Shown here in pieces: positions 25,361 through 33,421 of a stretch of 64,000 nt of DNA (position 1 is its first letter; the number at the start of each line of letters is the position of its first letter). The notes under the pieces are model-generated. The model saw nothing but the letters and a program-made list of their open reading frames with translations, ran no database searches and was not told the origin of the DNA. Source of the stretch: Lentisphaeraceae bacterium (GTDB lineage Bacteria > Verrucomicrobiota > Kiritimatiellia > RFP12 > DVOR01); assembly GCA_004555175.1 (NCBI GenBank), contig SFJE01000002.1, positions 38,234-102,233 of the forward strand, written 5' to 3'. The position numbers were made by a program, and so were the translations under genes.

Positions 25361-25599
25361 TTGGTGGAGGTGGCGGAAATGAGGACCTGCAAACACAAGT
25401 CTATCTTGAGATCCTATCTTGAAACTCTATCTTAATTCAACCCAAAAAACGTATAGTCCAGATAGGAAATGCAACAGAAAGTATGAAAATGCAAAAAACA
25501 AAAATGGTGAAAAAATGGTTAAAACCAAAAAGCCCTACATACACAAAAAACTCCTTAAAGCATTGTGCTTTAAGGAGTTAAACTTGGTGGAGGTGGCGG
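25361..25599 (-). mobile_element. Integration-like scar at the 3' end of ssrA (16-bp direct repeats flanking AT-rich DNA)
   Basis: The 16 bases TTGGTGGAGGTGGCGG occur at 25361-25376 and again at 25584-25599, where they form the 3' end of tmRNA. The roughly 200 bases between them are strikingly A-rich compared with the rest of the window and encode nothing I recognise, certainly no integrase. Each repeat is followed (minus strand) by its own terminator hairpin. This is the layout left by a tyrosine-recombinase element in ssrA: the element supplies a new 3' end and pushes the old one away. Here almost all of the element has been lost, or it was very small. Confidence 0.6.
25549..25579 (-). terminator. 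Terminator of ssrA
   Basis: Perfect 14-bp stem AACTCCTTAAAGCA (25549-25562) with 25566-25579, loop of 3, followed on the minus strand by a run of T. It starts 6 bases past the tmRNA 3' end. Confidence 0.9.
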
Positions 25600-25940
25600 G
25601 AATTGAACCCGCGTCCAAAGCAGCTTCACAGCGATGTCTACGTGCGTAGCCGGATCTTTGTGTCGCGCAAGGCAAGCCAACCGGCGGGCCAGACCTTGAG
25701 CCACCCTTCATGATGGTACGGTTACGTGTTCCCGAGGGGCCGGTTCACGCAGAGACCTGCGGGTTGACGCGTCCGCCCTTAGCAGGTGTCAGGGGTTCAG
25801 CGACGGGCCAAAAAGGTTAGGCCGCGTAGGCGAAGTTATCGTTCGCAGTTAGGTTTTTGATCGATGTTTTACGGGGCCAACGATCATCCCCGGCACGCAA
25901 CCGAAGTTCCGACATGCCCTGTCGAGACCTGGTCACCCCC
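25585..25940 (-). ncRNA. ssrA: tmRNA (transfer-messenger RNA)
   Basis: A 356-base tmRNA that rescues stalled ribosomes and tags the nascent peptide. The 5' end GGGGGTGACC (25940 downward) pairs with the 3' acceptor strand, which ends ...CACCTCC-ACCA at 25585, with one G-U. The T-arm GCGGGTTCAATTCCCGC is intact and CCA is encoded. The resume codon is GCG at 25846-25844; the encoded tag is ANDNFAYAA (plus the Ala from the charged RNA) and stops at 25819-25817. The layout is the one-piece standard form. A terminator follows immediately. Its 3' end has been duplicated 223 bases downstream (see scar). Confidence 0.97.
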
Positions 25941-25962
25941 GAAAATCGGGAAAACGGGGCGC

Positions 25963-25970
25963 AGGATAGC
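25963..25970 (-). promoter_or_regulatory. Promoter of ssrA
   Basis: Extended -10 TGCTATCCT on the minus strand (hexamer 25963-25968). The predicted start is about 16 bases ahead of the mature 5' end, leaving a short leader for RNase P. It is divergent from the rsmE promoter, within 74 bases. Confidence 0.55.
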
Positions 25971-25979
25971 AAAAAGGGG

Positions 25980-26008
25980 TTGGGAAGTCCAGTGAAAAGT
26001 GCTACAAT
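25980..26008 (+). promoter_or_regulatory. Promoter of the rsmE operon
   Basis: -35 TTGGGA (25980-25985), 17-base spacer, extended -10 TGCTACAAT (hexamer 26003-26008). The rsmE ATG follows 6 bases later, so the transcript should be leaderless. Confidence 0.6.
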
Positions 26009-26014
26009 CTCGGT

Positions 26015-26779
26015 ATGATTAGGCAGAAAGTATCGACCGAGGAGATTATGCGCGAGGGGCTGGTGCTCTTCGGCGAGGCGGCGCATCACCTCTTGCACGT
26101 GCTTCGGGTTAAGCCCGGGGCGGAGATTGGATGTTTCGATGGGGCTGGGCATACGCGGCTTTATCATGTGACCGAACGCGGGGAGGCCGAACTGACCTTG
26201 CAGGCCAAACAACCCGTCTTCGACTGCGCGCAGCCTCCGGTGGAGTTAGTGCTCTTTGCCTGCATTCCCAAGGGCGAGCGGATGGATTGGTTACTTGAGA
26301 AGGCCACCGAGCTGGGCGTGGGGCGAATTGTGCCGGTGATGAGCGCACGGACGGTGGTGCGGCTGGCTGGGGCGCAGGCGGAGGCTAAGCGCGCGCGGTG
26401 GCAGCGAATTGTCGAGGCGGCCTCGCGCCAATGTGGGGCCACGCGTGTGCCAGAGGTGACCTTGCCCGTGCCCTTTAAGGAGACCGAGCCGATGATGCGC
26501 GCGTGCTCGACCCTCATCGTCGCAGCCCTCATTCCCCAAGCCAAGCCCCTTAAGCCGGTGCTTGATACGCTCGACCCGGCGCGCCCGGGCCAGGTGTGGG
26601 GGTGGTGGTGCGGCCCGGAGGGGGACTTCACCCCCGGCGAGATGGAGGCGATCCTCGCGTGCGGCGCCACGCCGGTCACCCTAGGCCCGCTCATTTTACG
26701 TGTCGAGACAGCCGCCATTTACGGTCTAGCCAACCTCGGCTGCGTTCGCAACAACCTGCCGCAGACACAGGAGGCATAA
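26015..26779 (+). CDS. rsmE: 16S rRNA (uracil-1498-N3)-methyltransferase
   Basis: A 254-residue SPOUT-family methyltransferase that methylates U1498 of 16S rRNA using SAM. The N-terminal PUA-like domain (HHLLHVLRVKPGAEI) is followed by LLEKATELGVGRIVPV, then the trefoil-knot region with GPEGDFTPGEMEAIL and LGPLILRVETAAI, which binds SAM. Length is normal. The start is the ATG at 26015, next to the promoter, with no Shine-Dalgarno possible. Coding strand is strongly G-rich at the start. The tyrA gene follows after 4 bases. Confidence 0.95.
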   Translation: MIRQKVSTEEIMREGLVLFGEAAHHLLHVLRVKPGAEIGCFDGAGHTRLYHVTERGEAELTLQAKQPVFDCAQPPVELVLFACIPKGERMDWLLEKATELGVGRIVPVMSARTVVRLAGAQAEAKRARWQRIVEAASRQCGATRVPEVTLPVPFKETEPMMRACSTLIVAALIPQAKPLKPVLDTLDPARPGQVWGWWCGPEGDFTPGEMEAILACGATPVTLGPLILRVETAAIYGLANLGCVRNNLPQTQEA

Positions 26780-26783
26780 AATA

Positions 26784-27617
26784 ATGGACGACGTGCTTTT
26801 CCCCACCGTAGGCATCGCGGGCATTGGCCTCATCGGCGGCTCGTTGGCCAAGGACCTGCGGACCTTTGGGCTCACCAACCGCTTGATCGGTTGGAACCGC
26901 ACCGCCGCGCACGCTGAGCGCGCGCTCGAGCTCGGGCTGGTTGACGACCTGGCGCCTTCGCTTGAAGCGTTGGTGGCAGCGTGTGACCTGACCGTCCTGG
27001 CGATGCCGGTGGATGTACTGGTGCGCCTGCTGCCCGGGCTTCTCTCCACCCTCCGCCCCGGCCAGGTGCTCATCGATGTGGGCTCCACCAAACAGGCCAT
27101 TGCGCAGGCGGCCGCCAACCACCCCAACCGCCGCCAGTTCGTGGCCTGCCACCCCATGGCCGGCACCGAAAAGAGCGGCCCGGATGCAGCCATCGACAAC
27201 CTCTTCCGTAACCGCTTCACCCTCCTTATCGATCCGGAGGCCAGTGATCCCGAGGCCCTTGCGCGCGTCAGCGCCATGTGGCAGCGCGTCGGCGCGGTCC
27301 TCGCCACCCTCTCGGCCGAAGCGCACGACCGCACCGCCGCCCTCCTCTCGCACATGCCCCATGTCTTGGCTTACGCCTTGGCGCGGACGATTAAGGAGGC
27401 CGAACGTAACCAGGCCCTCAACGCCCGCTTCGCCGGCGGCGGCCTAGCCTCGATGACGCGCATTGCCCACTCGCCCATCACCATGTGGCAGCCAATCTTT
27501 CGCCAGAACCGCGAGGCCCTTCTCACGGCCATTGATGCCTTTTCTGCGCACCTCGCCGCCTTCCGCAAAGCCATTGCTGAGGGTGACGACGACGCGCTCG
27601 TTGAACTGATGCGTTAA
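26784..27617 (+). CDS. tyrA: Prephenate dehydrogenase
   Basis: A 277-residue NAD(P)-dependent enzyme converting prephenate to 4-hydroxyphenylpyruvate for tyrosine synthesis. N-terminal Rossmann motif IAGIGLIGGS, then DVGSTKQAI and the prephenate-binding HPMAGTEKSG, followed by the helical dimerisation domain with AHDRTAALLSHMPHVLA. No chorismate mutase or ACT domain is attached, so feedback control may be absent or by another protein. It sits between rsmE and a small thioredoxin-like gene with gaps of 4 and 18 bases. The ribosome site is weak. Confidence 0.94.
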   Translation: MDDVLFPTVGIAGIGLIGGSLAKDLRTFGLTNRLIGWNRTAAHAERALELGLVDDLAPSLEALVAACDLTVLAMPVDVLVRLLPGLLSTLRPGQVLIDVGSTKQAIAQAAANHPNRRQFVACHPMAGTEKSGPDAAIDNLFRNRFTLLIDPEASDPEALARVSAMWQRVGAVLATLSAEAHDRTAALLSHMPHVLAYALARTIKEAERNQALNARFAGGGLASMTRIAHSPITMWQPIFRQNREALLTAIDAFSAHLAAFRKAIAEGDDDALVELMR

Positions 27618-27635
27618 CATTATAAGGAGTAACCG

Positions 27636-27899
27636 ATGAAACCGATCTTGATGATGGTAATGGCCGGCTGCCCGCACTGCCGCCACGCCCGGGAGCTAAT
27701 GGACCAACTCTTCAAAGAGCACCCCATCTACGCCGACATCCCCCTGCGTATCGTCGACGAGACCGAAGAGCCCGCCTTCGCCGAAACGCTCGATTACTAC
27801 TACGTCCCCACCTTCTTCGTGGGCGACCAAAAGATGCACGAAGGCGTCCCCACCCGCGAGGCCATTGAGGCCGTCTTCCTCGCCGCGCTCAAAGACTAA
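27636..27899 (+). CDS. Thioredoxin/glutaredoxin-fold protein with CPHC motif
   Basis: An 87-residue thioredoxin-fold protein with the redox pair in AGCPHCRHA (Cys12, Cys15), the cis-Pro strand YYVPTFFVGD and the following amphipathic helix. It should reduce disulfides or handle thiols in the cytoplasm; no signal peptide is present. CPHC is the active site used by several small thioredoxin-like families rather than classical glutaredoxin CPYC. AAGGAG precedes the ATG by a normal distance. It is followed 5 bases later by fluC. Confidence 0.8.
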   Translation: MKPILMMVMAGCPHCRHARELMDQLFKEHPIYADIPLRIVDETEEPAFAETLDYYYVPTFFVGDQKMHEGVPTREAIEAVFLAALKD

Positions 27900-27904
27900 G
27901 CGCC

Positions 27905-28267
27905 ATGTCCTTACTCCTCTTCGTGCCGCTCGCCGGGGCTCTTGGCGCGCTGTGCCGCTGGGGTTGTGTTCGCGCGCTGACCGCCCTCGGGGCCGGCGCG
28001 CCCTGGGGCACCCTAGCGGTCAACCTCCTGGGCAGCTTCCTCGCGGGTCTGCTTTACGCGCCCCTGCGCGCCCACCATCCCCTTCTGGCCCAAATCCTCT
28101 TCCTGGGCTTCCTCGGGGCCTTCACCACCTTCTCCACCTACACCCTCGAGACCGCCAACCTCGCCCTCCAAGGCCACCTGGCCAAGGCGCTCCTCAACCT
28201 TACCCTCCAAAACGGCCTCGGCCTTCTCGCCGCCCTCGCCGGTCTCCTCCTCACCTCGCGCCCCTAA
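27905..28267 (+). CDS. fluC: Fluoride ion channel FluC (CrcB)
   Basis: A 120-residue four-helix membrane protein of the Fluc/CrcB family, which exports fluoride as a dual-topology dimer. Family motifs are GALGALCRW in helix 1, GTLAVNLLGSFLAGL in helix 2 with the pore Asn, and GFLGAFTTFSTY in helix 3 with the Phe box and Thr/Ser track. Only one fluC is present, as expected for a homodimer. I see no fluoride riboswitch upstream; it is transcribed with the preceding genes. The end of this unit is strongly C-rich on the coding strand. Confidence 0.94.
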   Translation: MSLLLFVPLAGALGALCRWGCVRALTALGAGAPWGTLAVNLLGSFLAGLLYAPLRAHHPLLAQILFLGFLGAFTTFSTYTLETANLALQGHLAKALLNLTLQNGLGLLAALAGLLLTSRP

Positions 28268-28348
28268 TAACCGCGCGCTTCCCTTTCGCCAATTCGCGCT
28301 TCGGGCTTAGGGATATACTTTTGAGTGTCTTTTGAGACGCTTTTCGTA

Positions 28349-28354
28349 TATAAT
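28349..28354 (+). promoter_or_regulatory. Possible promoter of the secreted metzincin gene
   Basis: TATAAT at 28349-28354 in an AT-rich patch 57 bases before the start codon. No TG or convincing -35 at standard spacing; TATACT at 28313-28318 is an alternative. Confidence 0.4.
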
Positions 28355-28411
28355 GCAGCCCATTTCGGCATCCAAAAGAGGGGCCGAGGCGATGAGTGAA
28401 AGGATGAGACC

Positions 28412-31400
28412 ATGAATTGGATGTGCGCGCACGGAATAGCTGCGGTTTGCTTATGGATCGGGACGCTGCTCCCGGGAGTGGCGGCAGCGACAAGCTTGGA
28501 GGGCGCAACGCTTTGGCGCGCAGTGCGCGAGCGCTTCCCGGAGCTAGCGTTGACCGAGGATGTTTCGCCGACGGTGCGCGTGGCCACGGATCGGGCCTCG
28601 CTTCAGGATGCCTTGACGGCGGCTGTAACCGAGGCGGGGGAGGACCTCATTCTCTTGGATGGTCGAACCTCAGCCGAATGGACGGGTTCAACCTCAGTGA
28701 CAGTAACGATGGCCAATGGCGGCATTACCGTGGTCTCCCAAAATCCCGAGACGGGCGACTTTGAAACGCCGGTCACCTTCAAGGGCTTTGGCTTTGCCGC
28801 CACCCTATCTGCCTCTGCGCCCCTGCGCCTAGCCAACTTCGCCATTGTCGAAGCCACGACACAGCAAGCGAGTCCCATTTTTTGCTGTGCGTTGAACTTT
28901 GTGGGTTCAGGTATGGTGGTTGGAAGCGCCCTTTCAATTGTTAACTGTGGCGCAACATCAAGTACGGTTTATGCAGGTGGCGTTTATGCAATGGGTTCAA
29001 CGGTTTCGCTTTACAACACAACCATCGCCAATACGTTCACAGCGTTGTATGGAGCGGTTACCACGACGAGTGCCACGGTGACCCTAACGCATTGCACCCT
29101 CTCCGGGAACAAGAGTGCCAATGGGACAACCGTGACGACTGTTACGCGCAACGGTTCTGATGCCACCGCCCTCAATTGTTGGATGCCCGATTCGGCGGCG
29201 GTGGTGACGATGGGCGCGGGGTTGCCCCATTGCGTGCCGAAGGCCTCCGACGCGGCTATTGATGGGGCGACGGCGGAGAGCATTCTCGCGTTCGATGCGC
29301 TCGGGCGAACGCGGAAGAGTGGCGCGGCGGCGGATTTGGGCGCAGTCGAGGTCCAGGAGAGCGTAACCGTGGAGCCGCCGGCGGACCTGGTGGCGATGCC
29401 GTCGGGTCCACGCCAGGTCTACCTGGGCTGGAGCGCCATTCCGCGGGCGCAGGGCTACACCCTTGCGCGCGCGAACTCCGAGGCGGGTCCGTGGGAGGAT
29501 ATTTCGGCGCAGACGCTCTGGCGCTCGCCGGGAACGGGGCGCGCGGACACGATTGCTGGTTGGGCGAGTGCGCGCTTTGTCGCGGCCAAACCGGGGAGTG
29601 CGGCCTACTATCGTCTCTCGATTCTTGTGGAGGGACAGGAGACGATCCAGTGCGAGCCCATGTACGTTGAGACCCCGGCAGCGGAGGCCGTGTCTGCCTA
29701 CCATTCGCGTCCCGGGGCAACGCGGTGCATCTATCTGGACTTTACGGGCTATGTGGAGGACTCGGCTGCACTGGTCGCCGCCGCCCGCGAGGAGCTCTCG
29801 GAGCCAGAGATGACCTATATCGCCACAGCCCCCTTTGAATATGTTGGGCGCTTTGGCGATCGCTCGCAGGTCTACCCCACGGCCTCCGCCATTTACGACA
29901 TTTGGCGAATGGTAGCCGAAGACTTCGCTGCTTTCGACGTGGATGTCACCACCGAGCCACCCGCGTATGAGGCGTTGGTGAAGGAATCGGATGAGGATGA
30001 GGTCTACGGCAAGCGAGTGGTCATTGGCTACGCGCAGGGGACCTCGAGCCCGTGGTATTCGGGCGGTGGGGCCTTTGCCGGCGGCGGGTACTTCGGCGAG
30101 CGCGTCGATCGGCCGGTCTTCATCTTCAGCGTCCAGTCGCGCCAGAACATTGCCGCGCAGGTCACGCATGAAGTCTCGCACACCCTCGGGCTCTCGCACG
30201 ATAGCGGCAATGTCTGGTTTGGCGACTTTCGTGGTTCGCAGACCTACTACCAAGGCGTGGAGCTCACCCGCAGTGGCGAATTGAACACGAGTGCCACCTG
30301 GGAGAGCAACATCACATGGTACCCGGTGATGGGCGCAGCCCCGACGGTCCAGAAGGCAACCACCTCCGCCGGCGAGTATTACTACTATGACAGTGGCGAC
30401 TTCATCAACCAGTGGAGCCGCGGCAGCTACGCCTCGGCCACGAACCAGGAGGACGACTTTGCCATCCTGCTCGGCCTAGCTGTGGGCTCCGGCACGCAGT
30501 TTGTTGGGGAGCCGGACTTTGAGGCTGCCGCGCGGAACCTGGTGCTGGCCGCGGATGAAGCCGGGGATACCCCCGCTCAGGCCGCTGACCTTGGCGCACT
30601 GGATGTGGGCGGAGATCAAGCCGCGCAGGGGGTGATTGGCAAGCACGTCACCGAGGCAGGCGCGGTGACCGAGGATGTGGATTGCTACGCCTTGGAGGTC
30701 GCGCAGGGCGGCTGGCTGGAGGCGGCGGTGGTGCCCGGTTTTGAGGGACTAACTGAAGGTGCCTCGCTTGATGCCTGCCTCGAACTTCTCTCCCCCGAGG
30801 GCGATCTCCTCGCCCGCGCCGAGTTGCCCCTGGGCATTGTGGAGGAGGTCACCTTCTCGCGCGTTCGCGAGGCGGGGCTTCGGATGCTTGTGCCAGCGGC
30901 CGGGCGCTACATCCTGCGCGTCTCGGGCACCGTCCACCCCGTCTTTAGCACCACCCTTTCGCCCGACGGCTCGGCCTCGGCCGAGACCCCGTGGTTCTTC
31001 AATGACCGCGAGGCTTATGGCTCCATCGGCCCCTACTCGCTCTCGGCAACCCTCTCCGCAGCCTCGGCCGCAGACCTGCCCGCCTTCCCCAAGCCCCTCG
31101 CAGGCGACGACTCCGCCTACACCCCCGCCGCCCAGCGCGCCCTCTACCAAGCGGCCAACGGGAGTGTCCCCGTCTCAATCCGCGCCACCGATGGCCGCAC
31201 GGAGGTCCTCTCCGCCCAGGCCATCAGTGAAGCCCTCGCTTGCCTCTCCGGCGCGCTTGTCCCCGAGGGCGAAGGCCTAGCGCTCGACTATCGTTTTGAG
31301 GTGACCCATCTCACCCTCGCCGAGGATTCGCTGACCGTTACCGTCGCCCTCTCCTCGCCCTTGGAGGGGTGCGACATCGCCTTCGCCGAGGGCATCACCT

Positions 31401-31540
31401 TCATTCTAACCGACTGGCGCACGGGCTCGGAGATTCGCATCGAGGCCTCCGCCGTCACGGAAGTGGACGCACGCACCCGCCGCTTTGCCCTCACACCCCC
31501 CGCCGGACTCACCTGCTTCCGCGTTCGCGTAAAGCATTAG
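28412..31540 (+). CDS. Large secreted metzincin-type metalloprotease with N-terminal beta-helix-like region
   Basis: A 1042-residue exported protein with a signal peptide ending near AAA (about residue 27). Residues about 90-300 are Thr/Ser/Gly-rich strands like a parallel beta-helix of adhesins. A fibronectin-like stretch (about 330-420) follows. The catalytic zinc motif is THEVSHTLGLSHD, with His586, Glu587, His590 and His596, the extended HExxHxxGxxH of metzincins. It is followed by YPVMG, a Met-turn candidate. The C-terminal 400 residues hold beta-sandwich-like domains (about 730-890) resembling pre-peptidase C-terminal domains, and no PEP-CTERM or LPXTG end. Likely role: degradation of host or environmental proteins, or of glycoproteins. 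Bases 28880-29060 have lower GC than the flanks. Confidence 0.78.
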   Translation: MNWMCAHGIAAVCLWIGTLLPGVAAATSLEGATLWRAVRERFPELALTEDVSPTVRVATDRASLQDALTAAVTEAGEDLILLDGRTSAEWTGSTSVTVTMANGGITVVSQNPETGDFETPVTFKGFGFAATLSASAPLRLANFAIVEATTQQASPIFCCALNFVGSGMVVGSALSIVNCGATSSTVYAGGVYAMGSTVSLYNTTIANTFTALYGAVTTTSATVTLTHCTLSGNKSANGTTVTTVTRNGSDATALNCWMPDSAAVVTMGAGLPHCVPKASDAAIDGATAESILAFDALGRTRKSGAAADLGAVEVQESVTVEPPADLVAMPSGPRQVYLGWSAIPRAQGYTLARANSEAGPWEDISAQTLWRSPGTGRADTIAGWASARFVAAKPGSAAYYRLSILVEGQETIQCEPMYVETPAAEAVSAYHSRPGATRCIYLDFTGYVEDSAALVAAAREELSEPEMTYIATAPFEYVGRFGDRSQVYPTASAIYDIWRMVAEDFAAFDVDVTTEPPAYEALVKESDEDEVYGKRVVIGYAQGTSSPWYSGGGAFAGGGYFGERVDRPVFIFSVQSRQNIAAQVTHEVSHTLGLSHDSGNVWFGDFRGSQTYYQGVELTRSGELNTSATWESNITWYPVMGAAPTVQKATTSAGEYYYYDSGDFINQWSRGSYASATNQEDDFAILLGLAVGSGTQFVGEPDFEAAARNLVLAADEAGDTPAQAADLGALDVGGDQAAQGVIGKHVTEAGAVTEDVDCYALEVAQGGWLEAAVVPGFEGLTEGASLDACLELLSPEGDLLARAELPLGIVEEVTFSRVREAGLRMLVPAAGRYILRVSGTVHPVFSTTLSPDGSASAETPWFFNDREAYGSIGPYSLSATLSAASAADLPAFPKPLAGDDSAYTPAAQRALYQAANGSVPVSIRATDGRTEVLSAQAISEALACLSGALVPEGEGLALDYRFEVTHLTLAEDSLTVTVALSSPLEGCDIAFAEGITFILTDWRTGSEIRIEASAVTEVDARTRRFALTPPAGLTCFRVRVKH

Positions 31541-31567
31541 GCGCCGTATCCTCCCCCCACCCCACGA

Positions 31568-31607
31568 AGTTGGGTCTAGTTCACCACGAACTAGGCCCAA
31601 CTTTTTT
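31568..31607 (+). terminator. Terminator of the metzincin gene
   Basis: A 15-bp stem with one G-U (AGTTGGG-TCTAGTTC paired with GAACTAGGCCCAACT), loop of 5, followed by TTTTTT. Confidence 0.88.
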
Positions 31608-31633
31608 GAGCGATGATTGGTGACCTGGCACTA

Positions 31634-31674
31634 AAAGAAAACCATCAGGGGGCCTTGAGGAGGCCACCCTGATG
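31634..31674 (-). terminator. Terminator of the queD operon
   Basis: Minus-strand hairpin (arms 31643-31654 and 31662-31674, one bulge) followed by TTTTCTTTT, 35 bases past the queD stop. Confidence 0.8.
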
Positions 31675-31709
31675 ATTCTGGAGGAGGGGATCGGTCCCGA
31701 GATTGCGCG

Positions 31710-32132
31710 TTAGGGGCGATAGGTGGCGCAGGATTCGGGTGTCTCGCGGAGGGAGACGGCGGTGACGGGGAGGCCGCGAGCGGCGATCTTGGCGAAGAAG
31801 TGCTTGGCCAGGAGTTCGGAGGTGGTGCGGTGCGGGAGGGGATAGACGCGTAGGCCGTGCTTTTGGAGGACGGAAGCGATGTCGGTCTCAACGGCGGAGG
31901 TGGTGTTATAGAGGAAGGCGTGGTCGCAGCAGGAGACGATTTCCTCTTGGAGGACGGTCTTGACCTCCTTGAAGTCCATCACCATATCCTCCGGCTGGCC
32001 GGGGATGGGGGGAACGTTACCGAGCTCGACGGTGAGTTGGTAGGTATGGCCGTGGAGGTTACGGCACTGGCCGGCGTGGCCGGTGAGCAGGTGGGCGGCA
32101 TCGAAGGAGACGGTCTTGGTGACAATGAGCAT
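31710..32132 (-). CDS. queD: 6-carboxytetrahydropterin synthase (QueD family)
   Basis: A 140-residue T-fold enzyme that makes 6-carboxy-tetrahydropterin from dihydroneopterin triphosphate, the second step of queuosine/7-deazaguanine synthesis. Zinc histidines are seen in FDAAHLL and in NLHGHTY, with the catalytic Cys just before (GQCRNLHGH). DHAFLYN and SLRETPESCATY match the later active-site blocks. Two starts are possible. The ATG at 32132 has GAGG in front and gives the usual N-terminus. A GTG at 32144 overlaps the helicase stop (GTGA) and would add four residues. Other queuosine genes are not in the window. Confidence 0.9.
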   Translation of the reverse strand: MLIVTKTVSFDAAHLLTGHAGQCRNLHGHTYQLTVELGNVPPIPGQPEDMVMDFKEVKTVLQEEIVSCCDHAFLYNTTSAVETDIASVLQKHGLRVYPLPHRTTSELLAKHFFAKIAARGLPVTAVSLRETPESCATYRP

Positions 32133-32140
32133 GGCGGACC

Positions 32141-33421
32141 TCACGGGCGGGGGCGTTTAACGGCGGCAAAGAAGGGTTTTGAGCGGGCGCTCGCGGCGGC
32201 GGGCTTGGCTGGGCGCGGCGGACGGGGCTGGGGGGCACGCTTGGGGCGGACGGCCTCGGCGCCCATCGCGTTGCGAGCATGTTCGGAGTGGAAGGGCTGC
32301 TCGACATCTTGGGGGATGGGGCGGCCGATGAAGTGCTCGATGTCGCGCAGGGCTTGGCGGTCGTGCGGGCAGACGAGGCTGATGGCTTCGCCTTCGGCGC
32401 CGGCGCGAGCGGTGCGGCCAATGCGGTGAACGTAGGTTTCGGGCTCGTCGGGCAGGTCGTAGTTGATGACGTGGGTGACCTCGTCGACATCAATTCCGCG
32501 GGCGGCAATGTCGGTGGCCACGAGGACTTGGACCTTGCCCGAGCGGAAGCCTTCGAGGGCGCGCAGGCGGGCGGCCTGGCTCTTGTCGCCATGGAGGGCG
32601 GCGGCGGGGAAGCCATCGCGCGTGAGCTGCTTGCAGAGGCGGTCGGCCCCATGCTTCATGCGCGGAAAGACAATGACGCGGAAGCACTTGGGCGTATCGA
32701 GGACCCACTTGAGGAGGGAATACTTCTTCTCCTTATCCACAAAGAGGACGCGCTGGCGGATTGTGTCAACGGTCGGCGCCTCGGGGTTGATGCGAATGGA
32801 GACGGCGTGGCCCTGGATGAACTGCTTGGCCAAGGCCGTGACCTCCGGCGAGAGGGTGGCCGAGAAGAAGAGCGATTGGCGCTTGTGCGGCAATTTGGCC
32901 AGGACCTTGCGGATGTCGGGCAGAAAGCCCATATCAAGCATCCGGTCGGCCTCATCGAGCACCACCGCTTGGACGCTCTCGAGCGAGAGTGCGCCCTGCC
33001 CCTCCAGGTCCAAGAGCCGCCCGGGGGTGGCCACGAGCACGGCCACCCCCTTGGCCAAGGCCGCCACCTGCGGCTTGATGTTCACGCCGCCAAAGACCAC
33101 CGCACAGGGCAGGTCCAGCCCTTTGGCGTAGGCAGAGCAATTCGCCTCAATCTGCGCGGCCAGTTCGCGCGTGGGAGCCAAGATGAGCACCAACGGTCGT
33201 TTGGGGCGGAGCGTGGCGTGCGCCTGGGCGAGCCGGTGCAGGAGCGGTAAGGCGAAGGCGGCCGTCTTGCCAGTGCCGGTCTGGGCGCAGCCCATGAGGT
33301 GCTTGCCGGCGAGGATGGGCTTGATGGCCGCTTCCTGGATGGGCGTGGGGCGTTGATACCCCATCGCCGCGATGGCCTGTTGCAAGGCCGGGTGGAGATG
33401 CGCGAAGACCGTCCCCTTCAT
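32141..33421 (-). CDS. DEAD-box RNA helicase, RhlE-like
   Basis: A 426-residue ATP-dependent RNA helicase. Motifs run in order: Q-motif RPTPIQEAAI, I AQTGTGKT, Ia PTRELA, II VLDEADRMLDMGF, III SATLSPE, IV VIVFPRMK, V ATDIAARGIDV and VI HRIGRTARAG. A basic Pro/Arg/Lys tail after residue 390 may bind RNA. RhlE-type proteins act in ribosome maturation and RNA decay. The ATG overlaps the end of the next upstream helicase (ATGA), so the two are co-translated. RhlE is the closest match by eye, but DEAD subfamilies are hard to separate without a tree. Confidence 0.92.
   Translation of the reverse strand: MKGTVFAHLHPALQQAIAAMGYQRPTPIQEAAIKPILAGKHLMGCAQTGTGKTAAFALPLLHRLAQAHATLRPKRPLVLILAPTRELAAQIEANCSAYAKGLDLPCAVVFGGVNIKPQVAALAKGVAVLVATPGRLLDLEGQGALSLESVQAVVLDEADRMLDMGFLPDIRKVLAKLPHKRQSLFFSATLSPEVTALAKQFIQGHAVSIRINPEAPTVDTIRQRVLFVDKEKKYSLLKWVLDTPKCFRVIVFPRMKHGADRLCKQLTRDGFPAAALHGDKSQAARLRALEGFRSGKVQVLVATDIAARGIDVDEVTHVINYDLPDEPETYVHRIGRTARAGAEGEAISLVCPHDRQALRDIEHFIGRPIPQDVEQPFHSEHARNAMGAEAVRPKRAPQPRPPRPAKPAAASARSKPFFAAVKRPRP

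Noticed and set aside
25361..25400. Possible tRNA gene at the second copy of the tmRNA 3' end
   Set aside because: Only the T-arm 3' strand and acceptor end are present; no D-arm or anticodon arm can be folded.
25419..25649. Plus-strand reading frame ending in VEVAGIEPASKA-type sequence
   Set aside because: It is the antisense translation of the tmRNA 3' end plus the A-rich scar, a well-known false protein.
27618..27904. Fluoride riboswitch for fluC
   Set aside because: fluC starts 5 bases after the preceding gene, which leaves no room for the aptamer, and none was seen upstream of the unit.
28412..31540. PEP-CTERM or LPXTG sorting signal at the end of the large secreted protease
   Set aside because: The C-terminus is FRVRVKH with no membrane helix or motif; no other protein in the window ends in PEP-CTERM either.
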